Assembly: GCF_946886695.1 (NCBI RefSeq)
Contig: NZ_CAMPJD010000012.1
Coordinates: 1 to 64,000 of the forward strand
From: an uncultured Pseudoxanthomonas sp.
Lineage (GTDB): Bacteria > Pseudomonadota > Gammaproteobacteria > Xanthomonadales > Xanthomonadaceae
Reading direction: 5' to 3'
DNA: 64,000 nt
Part shown: positions 1 to 8,476 of the stretch, one piece after another
Position numbering within the stretch: the first letter of the stretch is position 1
How the letters are laid out: each line of letters begins with the position of its first letter
Program-made: the position numbers and the translations under genes
Notes under the pieces: generated by a model
What the model was told of the DNA's origin: nothing
The model's database searches: none
The model's input: the letters and a program-made list of their open reading frames with translations, nothing else

Positions 1-20
1 CCATTCCCCCGGAGTACGCC

Positions 21-467
21 ATGTCCCTGAAACAGCAGCTCACCGATGACATGAAGGCCGCCATGAAGGCGGGCGAGAAGGACCGTCTGGCGGTCATCCG
101 CCTGATCAATGCCGCCATCAAGCAGCGCGAAGTGGACGAGCGCATCGAACTGGATGACGCCGCCGTGCTGGCCGTGCTGGAAAAGATGGTCAAGCAGCGC
201 AAAGATTCGGTGACCCAGTTCGAAGCCGCCAGCCGCGAGGACCTGGCCGCCATCGAGCGCGCCGAGATCGTGGTGATCGAAGCCTACCTGCCGGCCAAGC
301 TGGGCGAAGCCGAGATCCTGGCCGCCATCGAAGCCGCCATCGCCGAAACCGGGGCCACCGGCCCGGCCGACATGGGCAAGCTGATGGGCGTGCTGAAGCC
401 GCGCCTCGCCGGCCAGGCCGACATGGGCCAGGTGTCCGCCCTGATCAAGAAGAAGCTCGCGGGCTGA
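21..467 (+). CDS. yqeY: GatB/YqeY domain protein
   Basis: 148-aa cytosolic protein of the YqeY family, an all-helical domain homologous to the C-terminal tRNA-binding tail of GatB. Family members are usually about 150 aa, so this is full length. It opens MSLKQQLTDDMKAAMKAG and carries the typical segments VIRLINAAIKQREVDE (about residues 26-41) and the C-terminal PADMGKLMGVLKPRLAGQAD. The start ATG has a CGGAG ribosome-binding site about 7 bases upstream. In gammaproteobacteria yqeY often lies between rpsU and dnaG; here dnaG is 3.3 kb downstream with three genes in between, and rpsU, if present, would lie left of the window. The biochemical role of the family is not established. Confidence 0.93.
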   Translation: MSLKQQLTDDMKAAMKAGEKDRLAVIRLINAAIKQREVDERIELDDAAVLAVLEKMVKQRKDSVTQFEAASREDLAAIERAEIVVIEAYLPAKLGEAEILAAIEAAIAETGATGPADMGKLMGVLKPRLAGQADMGQVSALIKKKLAG

Positions 468-476
468 ACCCGCCGC

Positions 477-501
477 GTGGCGCCAGGCATCCTGGCGCCA
501 C
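477..501 (+). terminator. Hairpin after yqeY
   Basis: A perfect 11-bp inverted repeat (GTGGCGCCAGG / CCTGGCGCCAC) with a 3-base loop begins 9 bases after the yqeY stop. It has no T-tract, so it may be a weak or Rho-assisted terminator, or an mRNA 3'-end stabiliser. Confidence 0.5.
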
Positions 502-526
502 GCCCCATCCGTGGCATCCTCGCGCC

Positions 527-1021
527 ATGGATACCCCCGCCATCACCCTGCGCCCGGCCACCCGCGCCGACATCCCGCAGATCCTCGCCTTCATCCGCGG
601 GCTGGCCGAGTACGAAAAACTCGCCCACGAGGCCGTCGCCACGCCCGCCCTGCTCGAAACCCACCTGTTCGGCGAACGTCCCGCCGCTGAAGTCGTGATC
701 GCCGAGGCCGATGGCACGCCCGCCGGTTTCGCGCTGTTCTTCCACTCGTTTTCCACGTTCCTCGGCCAGCCCGGGCTGTACCTCGAAGACCTCTTCGTGG
801 TGCCGCACTCCCGCGGGTTCGGTATTGGAAGGCGGCTGATGGTGCATCTCGCGCAACTGGCCGTGGCACGTGGCTGCGGCCGCTTCGAATGGTCGGTGCT
901 GGACTGGAACGAACCCGCGATCCGCCTCTACCGAAGCCTCGGCGCAGTGGGCCTGGACGAATGGACCGTGCAGCGCGTCAGTGGCGATGCACTGCTGGCA
1001 CTCGCGCGCGGCGATGCGTGA
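527..1021 (+). CDS. GNAT family N-acetyltransferase (SSAT-like)
   Basis: 164-aa acetyltransferase with the GNAT fold, transferring acetyl from acetyl-CoA to an amine. Motif A for the CoA pyrophosphate is seen as YLEDLFVVPHSRGFGIG (about residues 85-101, with the R-G-x-G-x-G turn), followed by motif B, WNEPAIRLYRSLGA. The YLEDLFV segment and overall length resemble the spermidine/spermine-type (diamine) branch, but the substrate cannot be read from sequence. It stands alone, 60 bases after yqeY and 58 bases before the YihY gene, on the same strand. The ATG at 527 is chosen because the GNAT fold begins directly after it (ITLRPATRADIPQI). Confidence 0.85.
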   Translation: MDTPAITLRPATRADIPQILAFIRGLAEYEKLAHEAVATPALLETHLFGERPAAEVVIAEADGTPAGFALFFHSFSTFLGQPGLYLEDLFVVPHSRGFGIGRRLMVHLAQLAVARGCGRFEWSVLDWNEPAIRLYRSLGAVGLDEWTVQRVSGDALLALARGDA

Positions 1022-1079
1022 ACATCGCGGACACGCCGCCATAACGAACTGCTGACACGCCCCGCGCCACGCTCGGCGC

Positions 1080-1952
1080 ATGGAACATCGAACCCCCTTC
1101 GGCGCACTGCGCACACGGGCGCGCGATGCCGGCGAATGCGTCCGTCGCAGCCTGCCCATCGCGCTGGTGCGGCGCTTCATCGAGACCGATCTGATGACGC
1201 AGGCCGCGTCGCTGTCGTTCTACGCGCTGCTGTCGCTGGCGCCGCTGCTGGTCCTGCTGCTGTGGCTGACCGCTTCGCTCTATCCGCCAGCGCAACAGTC
1301 GCTGCTCGATCAGATCCACCAGCTGGCGGGCCCCAGCGCCGCCACGGTCGCCGAGACGGTGATCCGCAACGCCAGCGAACGGCCGGACGTCGGATCGCTG
1401 GCGGGCTGGTGGAGCACCTCGCTCCTGTTTGTCGGCGCCACGGTGGTGTTCGCGCAGTTGCAGGGCGCGCTGAACTTGATCTTCCGCACCGACGCCCAGC
1501 GGCTGGATGGTCCGCTCGCATGGGTGAAGAAGCGGGTGTTCTCGCTCGGCGTCGTGTTGGCGATCGGCTTCCTGCTGGTCGTGTCGATGGTCGCCACCAC
1601 CGCATTGCAGGTGGTCTTCGCGCGCCTGCCCTCACTGCTGCCGGCGCTTGGCTACGTGACGACACTGCTGCTCTACGCGCTGGCGTTCGCCTTCTTCTAC
1701 CACTACCTGCCGGATCGTCGCGTCGCGTGGCGGCAGGCATTCCTCGGCGGCGCGATCACTGCGCTGCTGTTCGCAACCGGCCGCTACCTGATCGGCCTTT
1801 ACCTCGCCGAAGCCGCACCCGGCAGCGCTTACGGCTCGATGGGTGCGCTGGTCCTGCTGCTGGTGTGGATCTACTACGCCAGCGTGGTGTTCTTCGCCGG
1901 CGCGCTGATCACGGCGGTGATCGATGAGCGGAGGGCGAGGAGCGGGGCATGA
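1080..1952 (+). CDS. YihY/virulence factor BrkB family inner-membrane protein
   Basis: 290-aa polytopic membrane protein of the YihY/BrkB family (formerly mis-named RNase BN). About six transmembrane segments are visible, at roughly residues 35-60, 95-120, 140-165, 180-200, 215-235 and 250-275. Family signatures include QAASLSFYALLSLAPLLVLL near the N-terminus and YGSMGALVLLLVWIYYAS in the last third. Length is normal for the family. Function is not established; export roles have been suggested for relatives. The stop lies 24 bases from the converging dld stop, with no clear terminator between them. Confidence 0.88.
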   Translation: MEHRTPFGALRTRARDAGECVRRSLPIALVRRFIETDLMTQAASLSFYALLSLAPLLVLLLWLTASLYPPAQQSLLDQIHQLAGPSAATVAETVIRNASERPDVGSLAGWWSTSLLFVGATVVFAQLQGALNLIFRTDAQRLDGPLAWVKKRVFSLGVVLAIGFLLVVSMVATTALQVVFARLPSLLPALGYVTTLLLYALAFAFFYHYLPDRRVAWRQAFLGGAITALLFATGRYLIGLYLAEAAPGSAYGSMGALVLLLVWIYYASVVFFAGALITAVIDERRARSGA

Positions 1953-1976
1953 GGACGTTCGTCCGCGGCTCTCCGC

Positions 1977-3677
1977 TCACTCCTTCCACCCGGCATGCTT
2001 GCTGGTCATTCCGATACCCGGATTGAAGGTATTGGTGGGGTCCAGGCGACGATAGAAGTCGGTCAGCGACGGCTTGGCGCGATAAAGATGGCCGACGTTG
2101 TGCTCGGCCGGATACTCGGCACCGCGGGCATCGAGCAGCGACCACAGCCGGTGTTCGACAGCCAAGGGATCCACGCCCCTCTTCACGATGTAGTCCTGAT
2201 GGAAGACATGGCAGAAGAAGTGCCCGTAGTAGAGCCGCGCGAGCATCGTGCCGGCGACGTCCGCCGGCAGTGTTTCCACCCACGCGCGATCGTCGCGCCG
2301 CAGGGCGACGTCCAGCGCGACGATGTCCTCCACCTGTCCTGCGTGCACGGCGCGGTAGCGCACCGCCGCGCCGGCAACGGCGAAGCGCAGCAGGAACGCC
2401 TTGCGCCCCTCATCGGCATCGCAGGCGAAGAACGCGCCATCGCGCTGCGCGAAGAAATCGGCGAGGAACGCATGCGTGGCGTCCGCGTCACGCTGCGAGA
2501 CCTTCAGCAGCAGATGGTGTTCGTAGCGGTCGCGGTAGGTGCGCAACCGCGGCGGCAGGTGGTCCGGCAGCCATGCGGTGACCGACTGCAGCACGCGGTC
2601 CGCCAGCCCGCGCAGGCCGAACCGTTCGCACCAGCCATCCACGCGACTCTTCAGCGCGAACGCCGCGGGTACCCTGTCGGTGCCGAAGCGGTCGATCAGC
2701 AGGAAGGTGTCCTTGCCGTAACGGTCGCCGATGTCGAAAGCATCGCGATGCAGGTACTCGCCCGCGATCGGCAGGCGCTCGGACGCCGTCAGCAGGTGGC
2801 GGCGCACGCCAGTGAGATCGTCCGGGTCGTTGCTGCCGATGTAGAAGACCGACGCGACCTCTTTCTCGAAGGTGTCCAGGCGTACGGCGAACACGGCCAA
2901 CCGTCCGGCACAGCCGGAGGCCTCGTGCAGGCGCGACGGGTCGGCGTTGTAGCGCGCGGGCGTGGGTGCATCGACCTGCCGGACGTGCGCCGCATAGTGC
3001 GGGTCGGACGCCGCGCGCGCCGGATCGTGGGTGATGGCATCCGGCGCATAGTCCCCGGCCTGGAGCCGCGTCAGGATTTCTTCCGGCGTGTCGCCCAGTG
3101 CGATGCCCAGGTGGTTGACCAGTCGCAACACCCGGTCGTCGCCCAGCTGTGCATACAACGCCAGCTCGGTGTACGCGGGCCCCCGTCGCACCAGCGCGCC
3201 ACCGGAGTTGTTGCAGACCCCCCCGAGTACGGACGCCCCGATGCAGGAAGAGCCGATCACCGAATGCGGCTCGCGATCCAGCGGCGCAAGCACCTTCTCC
3301 AGCACGTCCAGCGTCGCGCCCGGCAAGCACACCACCTGGCGCCCGTCATCGAGCAACTGCACGCCGGTGAGGCGCATCGTGCTGACCAGCACGATGCCGC
3401 GATCATAATCGTCACCGTCCGGGGTGGAGCCCCCGGTCAGGCCCGTATTGGCCGCCTGCAACAGCACGATCCGGCCGGCCGCCACCGTGGCCTGCAACAC
3501 CCGCCACAGCTCCAGCAACGTGCCCGGGCACGCCACGGCGAGCACCGGGCCGTCGCCAAAGCGGTAGCCCTTCCGGTACCGCCGCGTGGCACGGGCGCCC
3601 GCCAGGACATGGCCACGGCCGACAGCCTCGCGCAACTGCGCCAGCAGGGCGTCATCGGAAGGGGCGTCAACAGGCAT
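1977..3677 (-). CDS. dld: Quinone-dependent D-lactate dehydrogenase
   Basis: 566-aa FAD enzyme oxidising D-lactate to pyruvate with electrons passed to quinone at the inner face of the cytoplasmic membrane; E. coli Dld is 571 aa. The FAD-binding PCMH region is at about residues 30-270, with TGGSTPDGDDYDRGIVLVST and SSCIGASVLGGVCNNSGGAL. The Dld-specific C-terminal membrane-binding domain follows and ends HNVGHLYRAKP and LDPTNTFNPGIGMTSK. The open frame runs far upstream antisense to dnaG, but the only sensible start is the ATG at 3677. A TACCAT box ends 6 bases before that ATG and no Shine-Dalgarno sequence is visible, suggesting a leaderless transcript. It diverges from dnaG across 54 bases. 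Confidence 0.95.
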   Translation of the reverse strand: MPVDAPSDDALLAQLREAVGRGHVLAGARATRRYRKGYRFGDGPVLAVACPGTLLELWRVLQATVAAGRIVLLQAANTGLTGGSTPDGDDYDRGIVLVSTMRLTGVQLLDDGRQVVCLPGATLDVLEKVLAPLDREPHSVIGSSCIGASVLGGVCNNSGGALVRRGPAYTELALYAQLGDDRVLRLVNHLGIALGDTPEEILTRLQAGDYAPDAITHDPARAASDPHYAAHVRQVDAPTPARYNADPSRLHEASGCAGRLAVFAVRLDTFEKEVASVFYIGSNDPDDLTGVRRHLLTASERLPIAGEYLHRDAFDIGDRYGKDTFLLIDRFGTDRVPAAFALKSRVDGWCERFGLRGLADRVLQSVTAWLPDHLPPRLRTYRDRYEHHLLLKVSQRDADATHAFLADFFAQRDGAFFACDADEGRKAFLLRFAVAGAAVRYRAVHAGQVEDIVALDVALRRDDRAWVETLPADVAGTMLARLYYGHFFCHVFHQDYIVKRGVDPLAVEHRLWSLLDARGAEYPAEHNVGHLYRAKPSLTDFYRRLDPTNTFNPGIGMTSKHAGWKE

Positions 3678-3731
3678 GGCCGCATGGTAACGCGACGGCC
3701 AGACTCCCCGCCGTGGCATCCTATGCGATCC

Positions 3732-5459
3732 ATGGCCCGCATCCCCGACGCCTTCATCGACGAACTGCTCGCCCGGACGGATATCGTCGAGGTGGTCGGG
3801 GGGCGCGTGCCGCTGAAACGGCAGGGCAAGGAATACTCGGCCTGCTGCCCGTTCCACGACGAGCGCTCGCCGTCCTTCACGGTATCGCCGACCAAGCAGT
3901 TCTACCACTGCTTCGGCTGCGGCGCGCATGGCACCGCGCTGTCGTTCCTGATGAACTACGACCGCCTCGAATTCCTCGATGCGGTGGAGGAGCTGGCGCG
4001 CCGCACCGGCATGGAAGTGCCGCGCGAAACGCAGCAGCGCAACGAGAACAACGATACCCGCGACCTGTTCAATGCGTTGGAAGCGGCAGCGCGCTTCTTC
4101 CAGCGCAATCTGGACACCAGCGACAAGGCCAAGGCCTATCTCGATGGCCGCGGCGTGGACGCGACGATCCGCACGCAGTTCATGATCGGCTATGCGCCGG
4201 ACGGCTATTCGGCGCTGAAGGATGCGTTGGGTACCGACGAGCGCCGGATGAAGCTGCTCGACCGCGCCGGCCTGTTCTCGAAGAACGACCGCGGCCACGT
4301 CTACGACAAATTCCGCGACCGGGTGATGTTCCCCATCCATGACCGCCGCGGACGCGTGATCGCCTTCGGCGGCCGCGTACTGCAGAAGGATGACGGTCCG
4401 AAGTACCTCAACTCGCCCGAGACCGCACTGTTCCACAAGGGCCGCGAACTCTACGGCCTGTGGCAGGTGAAGCAGGCCAACCAGAAGATCGCGCGGCTGG
4501 TCGTGGTCGAGGGCTACATGGACGTGGTCTCGCTGTTCCAGTTCGGGGTGAAGGAAGCCGTCGCCACGCTGGGCACAGCAACCACACCGGAGCACGCCGA
4601 GCTGCTGTTCCGCAACGCGCCCGACGTGTATTTCTGCTTCGATGGCGATGCCGCCGGCCAGCGTGCCGCATGGCGCGCATTGGAATCGGTGCTGCCGCGC
4701 ATGAAGGACGGACGGCAGGCCTTCTTCCTGTTCCTGCCCGACGGCGAAGACCCCGACACCATCGTGCGACAGGAAGGTGCGGCCGGCTTCGATGCGCGCC
4801 TGCAGCAGGCGACGCCGCTGTCGCAGTTCTTCTTCGACGAACTGGCCAAGGACATCAAACTGTCCACGCTCGACGGCAAGGCGCGCCTGGCCGAGCGTGC
4901 CCGCCCGCTGCTCGCGCAGATCCCGGATGGTGCATTCGGCGACCTGATGCGACAACGCCTCACCGAGATCACCGGCGTAGGCGCCGGCAGCACGGCACCC
5001 TCCACACCACCGCCCGCACGCCGCCCTTCGTCTTCGCAGGCAGGCCAGAAGCCGAGCCTCGTGCGCAGCATCATCGTGCGGCTCCTGCACAAGCCGGCGC
5101 TTGCGTTGTCGATCGAATCCACGCATGGCTTTTCGGCGTTGCGGCTGGCAGGCATGGATCTGCTGCTGGAGGTGATCGCGCTGGTGCACGCGCGACCCGA
5201 TATCACCACCGGGGTGCTGCTGGAGCATTTCGCCGAGCGCGAGGAAGTCGTCGCGCTGCAGAGGCTGGCGATGCAGGACCTGCCAGGCGACGAAGAGAAC
5301 TGGCGTCTCGAAGTCCTCGATGCCGCCGTGCAACTGGAGAAGCAGATGCTGCAGCAGCGCCTGGACGAACTCCAGGCCAAGCAGCGCAGCATGGGCCTGG
5401 ACGAAGCCGACAAATACGAACTGCGCACCCTGCTGCAGGCCCGCATCGGCCGCCATTGA
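3732..5459 (+). CDS. dnaG: DNA primase
   Basis: 575-aa primase that makes RNA primers at the replication fork with the DnaB helicase. The N-terminal CHC2 zinc-ribbon is intact, with ligands Cys39, His42, Cys60 and Cys63 (CCPFH ... CFGCG). The catalytic core follows, with the TOPRIM acid in VVVEGYMDVVSLF and the second acidic pair in CFDGDAAGQRA. The helicase-binding C-terminal domain after about residue 430 is joined by a Pro/Thr/Ser-rich linker. I chose the ATG at 3732 (MARIPDAFIDELLART) because E. coli DnaG begins the same way; an in-frame ATG at 3723 would add three residues. The next gene starts 10 bases after the stop. Confidence 0.97.
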   Translation: MARIPDAFIDELLARTDIVEVVGGRVPLKRQGKEYSACCPFHDERSPSFTVSPTKQFYHCFGCGAHGTALSFLMNYDRLEFLDAVEELARRTGMEVPRETQQRNENNDTRDLFNALEAAARFFQRNLDTSDKAKAYLDGRGVDATIRTQFMIGYAPDGYSALKDALGTDERRMKLLDRAGLFSKNDRGHVYDKFRDRVMFPIHDRRGRVIAFGGRVLQKDDGPKYLNSPETALFHKGRELYGLWQVKQANQKIARLVVVEGYMDVVSLFQFGVKEAVATLGTATTPEHAELLFRNAPDVYFCFDGDAAGQRAAWRALESVLPRMKDGRQAFFLFLPDGEDPDTIVRQEGAAGFDARLQQATPLSQFFFDELAKDIKLSTLDGKARLAERARPLLAQIPDGAFGDLMRQRLTEITGVGAGSTAPSTPPPARRPSSSQAGQKPSLVRSIIVRLLHKPALALSIESTHGFSALRLAGMDLLLEVIALVHARPDITTGVLLEHFAEREEVVALQRLAMQDLPGDEENWRLEVLDAAVQLEKQMLQQRLDELQAKQRSMGLDEADKYELRTLLQARIGRH

Positions 5460-5469
5460 GGAGTCCGTG

Positions 5470-5958
5470 ATGACACGTTTCGCGTTTTGCCTGTTCGCCA
5501 CACTGCTGTGCGGCACCTCGCTCTCCACGCTGGCGGCGGAATTCACCCAGCCGCGTCCCGGCCTGCATACCGGCGGCCAGCCATCGCCGGAGGACCTGGC
5601 GCGCCTGCAGGCGCAGGGTGTCCGCACGGTCGTCGACCTGCGTGGCCCGCAGGAGGAACGCGGGTACGATCAGGCCGCCGAAGTGCGCCGCCTCGGCATG
5701 GACTACATCGCGCTGCCGATCACCGGCAAGGACGATGTCACGCCGGTGAACGCCAAGGCACTGTATGCATTGCTGGATGCGCAGGACGGCGACGTACTGC
5801 TGCATTGCGCCTCGGGCAACCGTGTCGGCGCGCTGCTCACGCTGGGCGCGGCCGCCAATGGCGTCCCGCATGAGGACGCGTTGGAACTGGGTCGCGCGGC
5901 GGGATTGAAATCGCTGGAGCCGGTGGTGGTGGAGCGGCTGGCGAAGCCCGAACACTGA
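5470..5958 (+). CDS. Secreted dual-specificity-phosphatase-like protein (BLH-phosphatase type)
   Basis: 162-aa protein with a signal peptide (cleavage predicted after about residue 22, TLAA/EF), so periplasmic. The mature part resembles the small rhodanese/DSP-like phosphatase domain often annotated 'beta-lactamase hydrolase-like' or DUF442: GGQPSPEDLARLQAQGVRTV, VVDLRGPQEERG, and a phosphatase-like loop HCASGNRVGALL, in which Cys and Arg are four residues apart rather than the classical five. A strong GAGGAG ribosome-binding site sits at 5458-5463, overlapping the dnaG stop, so the gene is probably read from the dnaG transcript. Its last ~30 codons are duplicated downstream (see 6110-6221). 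Substrate unknown. Confidence 0.8.
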   Translation: MTRFAFCLFATLLCGTSLSTLAAEFTQPRPGLHTGGQPSPEDLARLQAQGVRTVVDLRGPQEERGYDQAAEVRRLGMDYIALPITGKDDVTPVNAKALYALLDAQDGDVLLHCASGNRVGALLTLGAAANGVPHEDALELGRAAGLKSLEPVVVERLAKPEH

Positions 5959-5964
5959 GGCTCT

Positions 5965-6100
5965 TGTAGGAGCGACGTCAGTCGCGACCGCACGAATGCG
6001 GCCACATTGAATCCATATCCTGCTGGAGCGCGCGGCGGCACCGCGTACACTGTCAATGCAATGCGTACTGACGAACCACGGTCGCGACTGACGTCGCTCC
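5965..6100. repeat. REPIN-like element, copy 1
   Basis: A 136-bp unit bounded by inverted copies of GGAGCGACGTCAGTCGCGAC: forward half 5965-5992, reverse half 6079-6100. The two REP-like ends face each other around a unique middle of about 85 bp, the arrangement of a REPIN (paired REP) spread in trans by a RAYT transposase in other bacteria. It begins 6 bases after the stop of the phosphatase-like gene. Further copies are at 6217-6352 and 54031-54188. Confidence 0.85.
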
Positions 6101-6109
6101 GGCAACAGC

Positions 6110-6221
6110 TGGCGTCCCGCATGAGGACGCGCTGGAACTGGGTCGCGCGGCGGGATTGAAGTCGCTGGGGCCGGTGGTGGTGGAGAGACTTCCCGAACCC
6201 GGCCTTGCCAAGCCCTTGTAG
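6110..6221 (+). pseudogene. Duplicated 3' fragment of the phosphatase-like gene
   Basis: Bases 6110-6185 repeat 5859-5934 with three substitutions by eye (two are silent). The copy stays in frame, encoding AGVPHEDALELGRAAGLKSL and onward, then diverges and stops at a TAG (6219-6221) that belongs to the following repeat element. It has no start codon or ribosome-binding site, so it is a dead gene tail. It lies between the two REPIN-like copies and was evidently duplicated together with the first one. Confidence 0.85.
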
Positions 6222-6352
6222 GAGCGACGTCAGTCGCGACCGCAGGAACGAAGCCACCCTTGAATTCCGCGCGCTGGAGAGCGTAGCGACGGCATCGCAC
6301 GAGACAAGTACCAGAAGCACCGACGGGACACGGCCGCGACTCACGTCGCTCC
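6217..6352. repeat. REPIN-like element, copy 2
   Basis: Second 136-bp element with the same architecture as 5965-6100: forward half 6217-6244, reverse half 6331-6352 (with CGGCCGCGACTCACGTCGCT). Its middle is recognisably related to copy 1 (for example GCCACCCTTGAAT against GCCACATTGAAT), so both descend from one element. It ends 13 bases before the ctaB stop and may help terminate that transcript. Confidence 0.85.
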
Positions 6353-6365
6353 TGCGCCATCCGCG

Positions 6366-7304
6366 TCAACCCGCCGGCACGAACTCGATACCGGCCGTCG
6401 CTGCCGCCGGCTGCAGCAGCGGCATCACCCAGTGGTCCACCAGCAGGAACGCGAACAGCGCCATCAGGTAGACGATGGAGTAGTTGAACACGCGCATGGC
6501 GAAGAACTCGTCGGGCGGATCCAGCAGGCGCCATGCGTACCAGAGGAACACCGCGCCCAGCACCAGCGCGCCGCCCAGGTAGAAGAAGCCGCTCATGCCG
6601 AACACCACCGGCAACACCGTCACTTCGACCAGCAGCACGGTGTAGAACAGGATCTGCCAGCGCGTGTAGGTCACGCCGTGCGTCACCGGCAGCATCGGCA
6701 CCAGCGCGCGCGCGTAGTCTTCGCGGCGGAAGATCGCCAGCGCCCAGAAATGCGGCGGCGTCCACACGAAGATGATGAGCACCAGCAGCAACGCGTGCGG
6801 CCAGTCCCACTCGCCTGTCATGCCGGTCATCGTGGCCCAGCCCAGCAGCGGCGGCGCCGCGCCGGCGATACCGCCGATGACGATGTTCTGCGGCGTGGCG
6901 CGCTTCAGGAACACGGTGTAGATCACCGCGTAGCCGATCAGCGAGGCGAAGGTCAGGATCGCGGTGATCGTGTTGACCCACAGCACCAGGACCGCCATCG
7001 ACAGCGCCGCCAGCGCCAACGCGAACACCAGCGCCTGCCACGGTTTCACCTGTCCCTGCACCAGCGGACGCCAGGAGGTGCGCGCCATCTTCGCGTCGAT
7101 GCGCGCGTCCAGCAGCTGGTTGATGGCGGCCGCGCTGGAAGCGGCCAGCCAGATGCCAAAGAAGCCCAATGCGCCGCGCAACAGCTGTGCGCCATCGGGC
7201 AGGCCGTCGATGGCGAGGAACATGCCGACAATCGCAGTGAACACGATCAGCGCCACGACGCGCGGCTTGGTCAACGCCCAGTACTGGCGGAACGTCGAGG
7301 CCAT
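6366..7304 (-). CDS. ctaB: Protoheme IX farnesyltransferase (heme O synthase)
   Basis: 312-aa polytopic UbiA-superfamily prenyltransferase (cyoE/ctaB) adding farnesyl to heme b to make heme O, the first step of heme A synthesis for the aa3 oxidase. The aspartate-rich prenyl-diphosphate site is intact: [20 protein letters not shown] at about residues 62-81. Other family segments are [20 protein letters not shown] and [19 protein letters not shown]. About nine membrane helices are visible. The ATG is separated by a single base from the ctaA stop, so the two heme A genes are one transcript. Confidence 0.96.
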   Translation of the reverse strand: MASTFRQYWALTKPRVVALIVFTAIVGMFLAIDGLPDGAQLLRGALGFFGIWLAASSAAAINQLLDARIDAKMARTSWRPLVQGQVKPWQALVFALALAALSMAVLVLWVNTITAILTFASLIGYAVIYTVFLKRATPQNIVIGGIAGAAPPLLGWATMTGMTGEWDWPHALLLVLIIFVWTPPHFWALAIFRREDYARALVPMLPVTHGVTYTRWQILFYTVLLVEVTVLPVVFGMSGFFYLGGALVLGAVFLWYAWRLLDPPDEFFAMRVFNYSIVYLMALFAFLLVDHWVMPLLQPAAATAGIEFVPAG

Positions 7305-7305
7305 G

Positions 7306-8457
7306 TCAGTCGGGCCTGCGCAGGCGCGCGGTCAGCGAGACCAGGGTGAACAGCAGCAGCACCGCGCCACCGTTATGCGCCACGGCTACCGGCAGCGGCA
7401 GGTTGAGCTTCACGTTGAGGATGCCCAGCGTGACCTGCGCGGCGATCAGCACCAGCAGCGTCAGCGCCCAGCTGCGCATGCCCGGGGTACGGAACAGGCG
7501 CCATGCGAGGGCCAGCACGTAGAGCGCGACGACCACCGCCATGATGCGGTGGGTCATCTGGATCGCGATGCGCGAAGCGCCATCCAGCACGCCGCCTTCA
7601 TAGTCCACACCGATACCGCGCCACAGCACGAAGCCTTCGCGGAAATCCGCGGGCGGCCACCACTGGCCGACGCACTTCGGGAAATCCAGTCCGCACGCCA
7701 GTGCCGCGTAGTTGGCGCTGACCCAGCCACCGAGTGCGATCTGGATGCCGAGCAGCACCAGGCCACCGATCAGCCAGCGGCGCAGCACGGTCGCATCGGC
7801 GAGCGTGATCGGCCGGTCGGTCGCACGCCACGCCATCCACACCAGCAGCGAGAACGTGGTCAGGCCACCGATCAGATGGCCCATCACCACGACGGGCTTG
7901 AGCAGCCAGGTGACCGTCCACATGCCCAGCAGCGCCTGGAAGATGATCACCGCCAGCGTCAGCGCGCCCGCGCGCGCCAGATCGATGTTGGACCAGCGCA
8001 GCGCGGCGAACAGCAGGATCGCTTCACCGAGAATCGCCAGCGCCGAAGCCGCGCCGTGTTCGCCGTGCATGTACAGCGGGATCGCCGCGCCGACCAGCCC
8101 GGCGGCAACCAGGATCTGCGCGATGCCCCAGCGGCGGCGGCGCGCGGCGAGCAGTGCGAGCACCAGTACCAGCACGCCCAGCGAGGCGGCGATGTGGCGG
8201 TGCACCTGCTCACGCCACGCCTTGTGCGTCTCGAATGGCCGGATGTCGCTGGCCGCGTGCGAAGCGGCTTCGTTGACCGCGCCCGGCCACGCGGCGCGGC
8301 CATAGCAGGTGGGCCAGTCGGGGCAGCTCAGGCCGGCATCGGACAGGCGCACGAAGGCGCCGAACACCACGACGCACAGCGTCAGGGCGACCGCCAGCCA
8401 GGCGATTCTATGGAAATGTCGGTAGATCACGGGACGTGCGACAGCGTTCATCATCAT
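7306..8457 (-). CDS. ctaA: Heme A synthase (COX15/CtaA family)
   Basis: 383-aa membrane protein that oxidises the C8 methyl of heme O to the formyl group of heme A. Eight transmembrane helices in two four-helix halves are apparent. The EXXHR motif of the family is seen as EQVHR (about residue 83), with further heme-ligand candidates in the second half (MTHRIMAVV). The N-terminal segment [20 protein letters not shown] is diagnostic of the COX15 branch, including the extracytoplasmic Cys. It sits between the SCO-like gene (19 bases upstream) and ctaB (1 base downstream). The first of three consecutive Met codons is used as start; either of the next two is equally possible. Confidence 0.95.
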   Translation of the reverse strand: MMMNAVARPVIYRHFHRIAWLAVALTLCVVVFGAFVRLSDAGLSCPDWPTCYGRAAWPGAVNEAASHAASDIRPFETHKAWREQVHRHIAASLGVLVLVLALLAARRRRWGIAQILVAAGLVGAAIPLYMHGEHGAASALAILGEAILLFAALRWSNIDLARAGALTLAVIIFQALLGMWTVTWLLKPVVVMGHLIGGLTTFSLLVWMAWRATDRPITLADATVLRRWLIGGLVLLGIQIALGGWVSANYAALACGLDFPKCVGQWWPPADFREGFVLWRGIGVDYEGGVLDGASRIAIQMTHRIMAVVVALYVLALAWRLFRTPGMRSWALTLLVLIAAQVTLGILNVKLNLPLPVAVAHNGGAVLLLFTLVSLTARLRRPD

Positions 8458-8476
8458 CTGCAGTTCGGGCGAGCGC

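Noticed and set aside
3678..5627. Upstream extension of the dld frame to about 1216 codons, antisense to dnaG
   Set aside because: The Dld family is about 570 aa and the extension is antisense to a conserved gene; the ATG at 3677 fits.
5965..6352. Repeated short sequences considered as a CRISPR array
   Set aside because: Only two units, repeats in inverted orientation, spacers partly alike, and no cas genes.
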